In this document: one piece after another, positions 20,779 through 22,377 of the stretch
How the letters are laid out: each line of letters starts with the position of its first letter
Position numbering within the stretch: position 1 is the first letter of the stretch
Virus record (IMG/VR): IMGVR_UViG_3300042542_004679
Span: 1-22,377 of that record
Length of the DNA: 22,377 nt
Strand: one strand, 5' to 3'
Source of the DNA: a virus
Translations under genes and position numbers: made by a program
The notes under the pieces: generated by a model
Databases searched by the model: none
What the model was told of the DNA's origin: nothing
What the model saw: only the letters and a program-made list of their open reading frames with translations

Positions 20779-22377
20779 TTAAAATAAAGAAATTTGATTA
20801 GGATCTTTAAATTTCTTGTTTTTTATTTTTTTATTTATAATAATAGGATTTATTATTTTATAACATTCTTCTATATACCAATCTCTATTAACTTTAGATA
20901 AATGATCAGAATATAAAGATTTAGGTAAATAATTACATGTAATTTTCTTTAATTCAGCAGGAGATAATAAAGTATTATTAGCATTTGTAGGATTTTTAGG
21001 ATCCTTAATTTTCATTATTTTTTGTGCTGAATTATCATTTGAAGGATAATATCTAATTAAATAAGGTAATCTTTCTTTAGAAATAATATCTTCATGATAG
21101 AATTTATTTTTAGATGCTGTAGATCTACCTACAAAATCAAAAATATTATCATGAGATTTAATAAAATCCTCAACTTTAATATCATTTATAAAGTATTGTT
21201 CTAATGCTAAAGCAATAACTCTAAATGATTTGTTTTTATGTAATTCTGTAGAAGTTAAAAAACTACCTTTTTGTTTAATTTTCCCATCAAGTGTTAAAGC
21301 AGTATAACTATTAACGTTCTGAAAGAATATCTTTTTAAAATAAGTATATTCTAAAGAATAAGTAGTATCCTTACACCATTTATCACAAATCTGGAAAAAT
21401 AAGTCTTTTTTACTTTTTTTTACTTGAAAAGAAGCTCCATCGGTATTTGACATAAAACATTTAAAACCTTCAAGTTCTAATTGTTCAATTAACATTAAAA
21501 TAGCTAATTGTCCTGCTATACAGATATGTAACCTACTTTGAGGATCATACATCCAATTAGAAGGGTCACCCATCTTGCCATATAATGACACAGCCGATTC
21601 TTTGTATCCTGCTACTAAAGCTTTATATTCAGGTTTGGTTTTTACTAAGGGTTTTAATTTAATTCTTTCATTAAATAACCATTCTACTACATGTAAAAAC
21701 TCTTTTTTTAAATGTTTAGGTACTATTTTTTGAGATATAATAGTCCAAACATAATATCCTGAAACATCTACATCTATTAATTCATATTCATCATCTTCAA
21801 TAAATGATTCATTTTCTGTTACAGAGTGTAATCCTCCTAAAGCAAACGTATGTTTTCTATCTCCTATCTTAATAGTTTTTTCATATTTGTCACTTGGTTT
21901 AATTTCTTTTAGTTTAAGATCATTTAAAAAATTATTAAGTGTAGAAGTCTGAAATTTAATAAAGTCAGGGATACAATTTTTAAATATTAATTTCTTTCTA
22001 AATGTACCTTTTTTAGGTAAATCCTTTATATCTATTCCTAATTTCTCAGAATAGATTTTCTTCATTATTTCATCACCATATTTAGAATTAGAATAATTTA
22101 AACAATTAATATTAAAAGTTTTACTTAATGCTTCTCTTAATTCAATCATATTAGTACCTTGATAAAAAGCATTAGTAGTATCACCAATTAAATATTTATA
22201 ATTATTATATGTTTCTTTAATATCATTATGACAATAATCTTTTAAATCTTTAACTTCAGCAGGTGTGAATGTAAGTTTTGTATGAGGAATATTCATTTCT
22301 CTTACATCTTCTGCATCCATTTCAAATTCTAATCTTTTTAGCCCGCATCTTCTATTTTTATTGTCAAAATGTTGTAT
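20779..22377 (-). CDS. Family B DNA polymerase, N-terminus beyond window
   Basis: The frame stays open to the right edge, adding 19 codons (..NKNRRCGLKRLEFE) before the Met at 22320, so the N-terminal exonuclease part lies outside. Numbering from that Met: exonuclease motif III is Y29-C-H-N-D33; a YxGG-like element is ALGGLHS (160-166); motif A is D183-V-D-V-S-G-Y-Y; motif B is K240-x6-Y247-G248; motif C is S-N292-T-D294-G. The first Asp of the usual DTD is Asn, as I recall in other phage polymerases with NTDG. The C-terminus QISLF is a textbook sliding-clamp-binding peptide. This enzyme would replicate the phage genome. Confidence 0.93.
   Translation of the reverse strand: MQHFDNKNRRCGLKRLEFEMDAEDVREMNIPHTKLTFTPAEVKDLKDYCHNDIKETYNNYKYLIGDTTNAFYQGTNMIELREALSKTFNINCLNYSNSKYGDEIMKKIYSEKLGIDIKDLPKKGTFRKKLIFKNCIPDFIKFQTSTLNNFLNDLKLKEIKPSDKYEKTIKIGDRKHTFALGGLHSVTENESFIEDDEYELIDVDVSGYYVWTIISQKIVPKHLKKEFLHVVEWLFNERIKLKPLVKTKPEYKALVAGYKESAVSLYGKMGDPSNWMYDPQSRLHICIAGQLAILMLIEQLELEGFKCFMSNTDGASFQVKKSKKDLFFQICDKWCKDTTYSLEYTYFKKIFFQNVNSYTALTLDGKIKQKGSFLTSTELHKNKSFRVIALALEQYFINDIKVEDFIKSHDNIFDFVGRSTASKNKFYHEDIISKERLPYLIRYYPSNDNSAQKIMKIKDPKNPTNANNTLLSPAELKKITCNYLPKSLYSDHLSKVNRDWYIEECYKIINPIIINKKIKNKKFKDPNQISLF

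Noticed and set aside
1-22377. Recoding of TAG to an amino acid, as in some crAss-like and Lak phages
   Set aside because: TAG ends several frames at sensible points (6843, 7605, 14626), with a terminator or next gene right after; no gene needs read-through.
1-22377. CRISPR array or long direct-repeat region
   Set aside because: No regularly spaced repeats were seen on reading through; short repeats are AT-rich and irregular.

Overview
The window is part of a tailed-phage genome. It is very AT-rich and every convincing gene lies on the minus strand. Genes are small and packed: stops and starts overlap as ATGA, TAATG or longer, and starts are preceded by A-rich leaders rather than Shine-Dalgarno sites. 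That, and two copies of a TTGTATATTTG element (match to the Bacteroidota -7 consensus TAnnTTTG), suggests a Bacteroidota host. The gene set (family B polymerase, DnaG-like primase, SF2 helicase, SSB with an acidic -ELPF tail) resembles the replication region of crAss-like phages; that placement is inference. TAA, TGA and TAG all appear to act as stops.

In the direction of transcription (right to left): a family B DNA polymerase cut by the right edge leads a run of unknown genes (20759-18604). A shortened tRNA-like gene follows (about 18600-18531), then an NAD+ salvage pair, NMN adenylyltransferase-Nudix (18492-17611) and nicotinamide phosphoribosyltransferase (17582-16188), with a coupled unknown gene and a terminator (15774-15744). 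A second block (15726-7605) holds a zinc-ribbon membrane protein, many small proteins, tandem SH3-like paralogues, and three overlapping unknown genes that lead into a MoxR-type AAA+ ATPase and a VWA protein. The VWA gene is split by a 1141-nt group I intron (8994-7854) that closely resembles the T4 td intron and carries a LAGLIDADG endonuclease gene. P1 and P10 pairings place both splice sites, and splicing restores a 413-residue protein with a complete MIDAS metal site. A terminator follows (7598-7569).

A third block (7551-2900) contains paralogous small genes, a nucleotidyltransferase-like protein, three tandem genes joined through the same ATGAATAA overlap, the SF2 helicase and SSB, and ends in a strong terminator (2875-2853). 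The last block (2828-1) has the primase, an SH3-like protein, small unknown proteins, a GIY-YIG-like nuclease and a gene cut by the left edge.

Polymerase, primase, helicase and SSB together form a phage replication set. The NAD+ pair probably rebuilds NAD+ from nicotinamide, which is known in other phages as a counter to NAD+-depleting immunity. MoxR and VWA probably form a remodelling chaperone of unknown target. Many of the small proteins are unrecognised and may be host-takeover or counter-defence factors.
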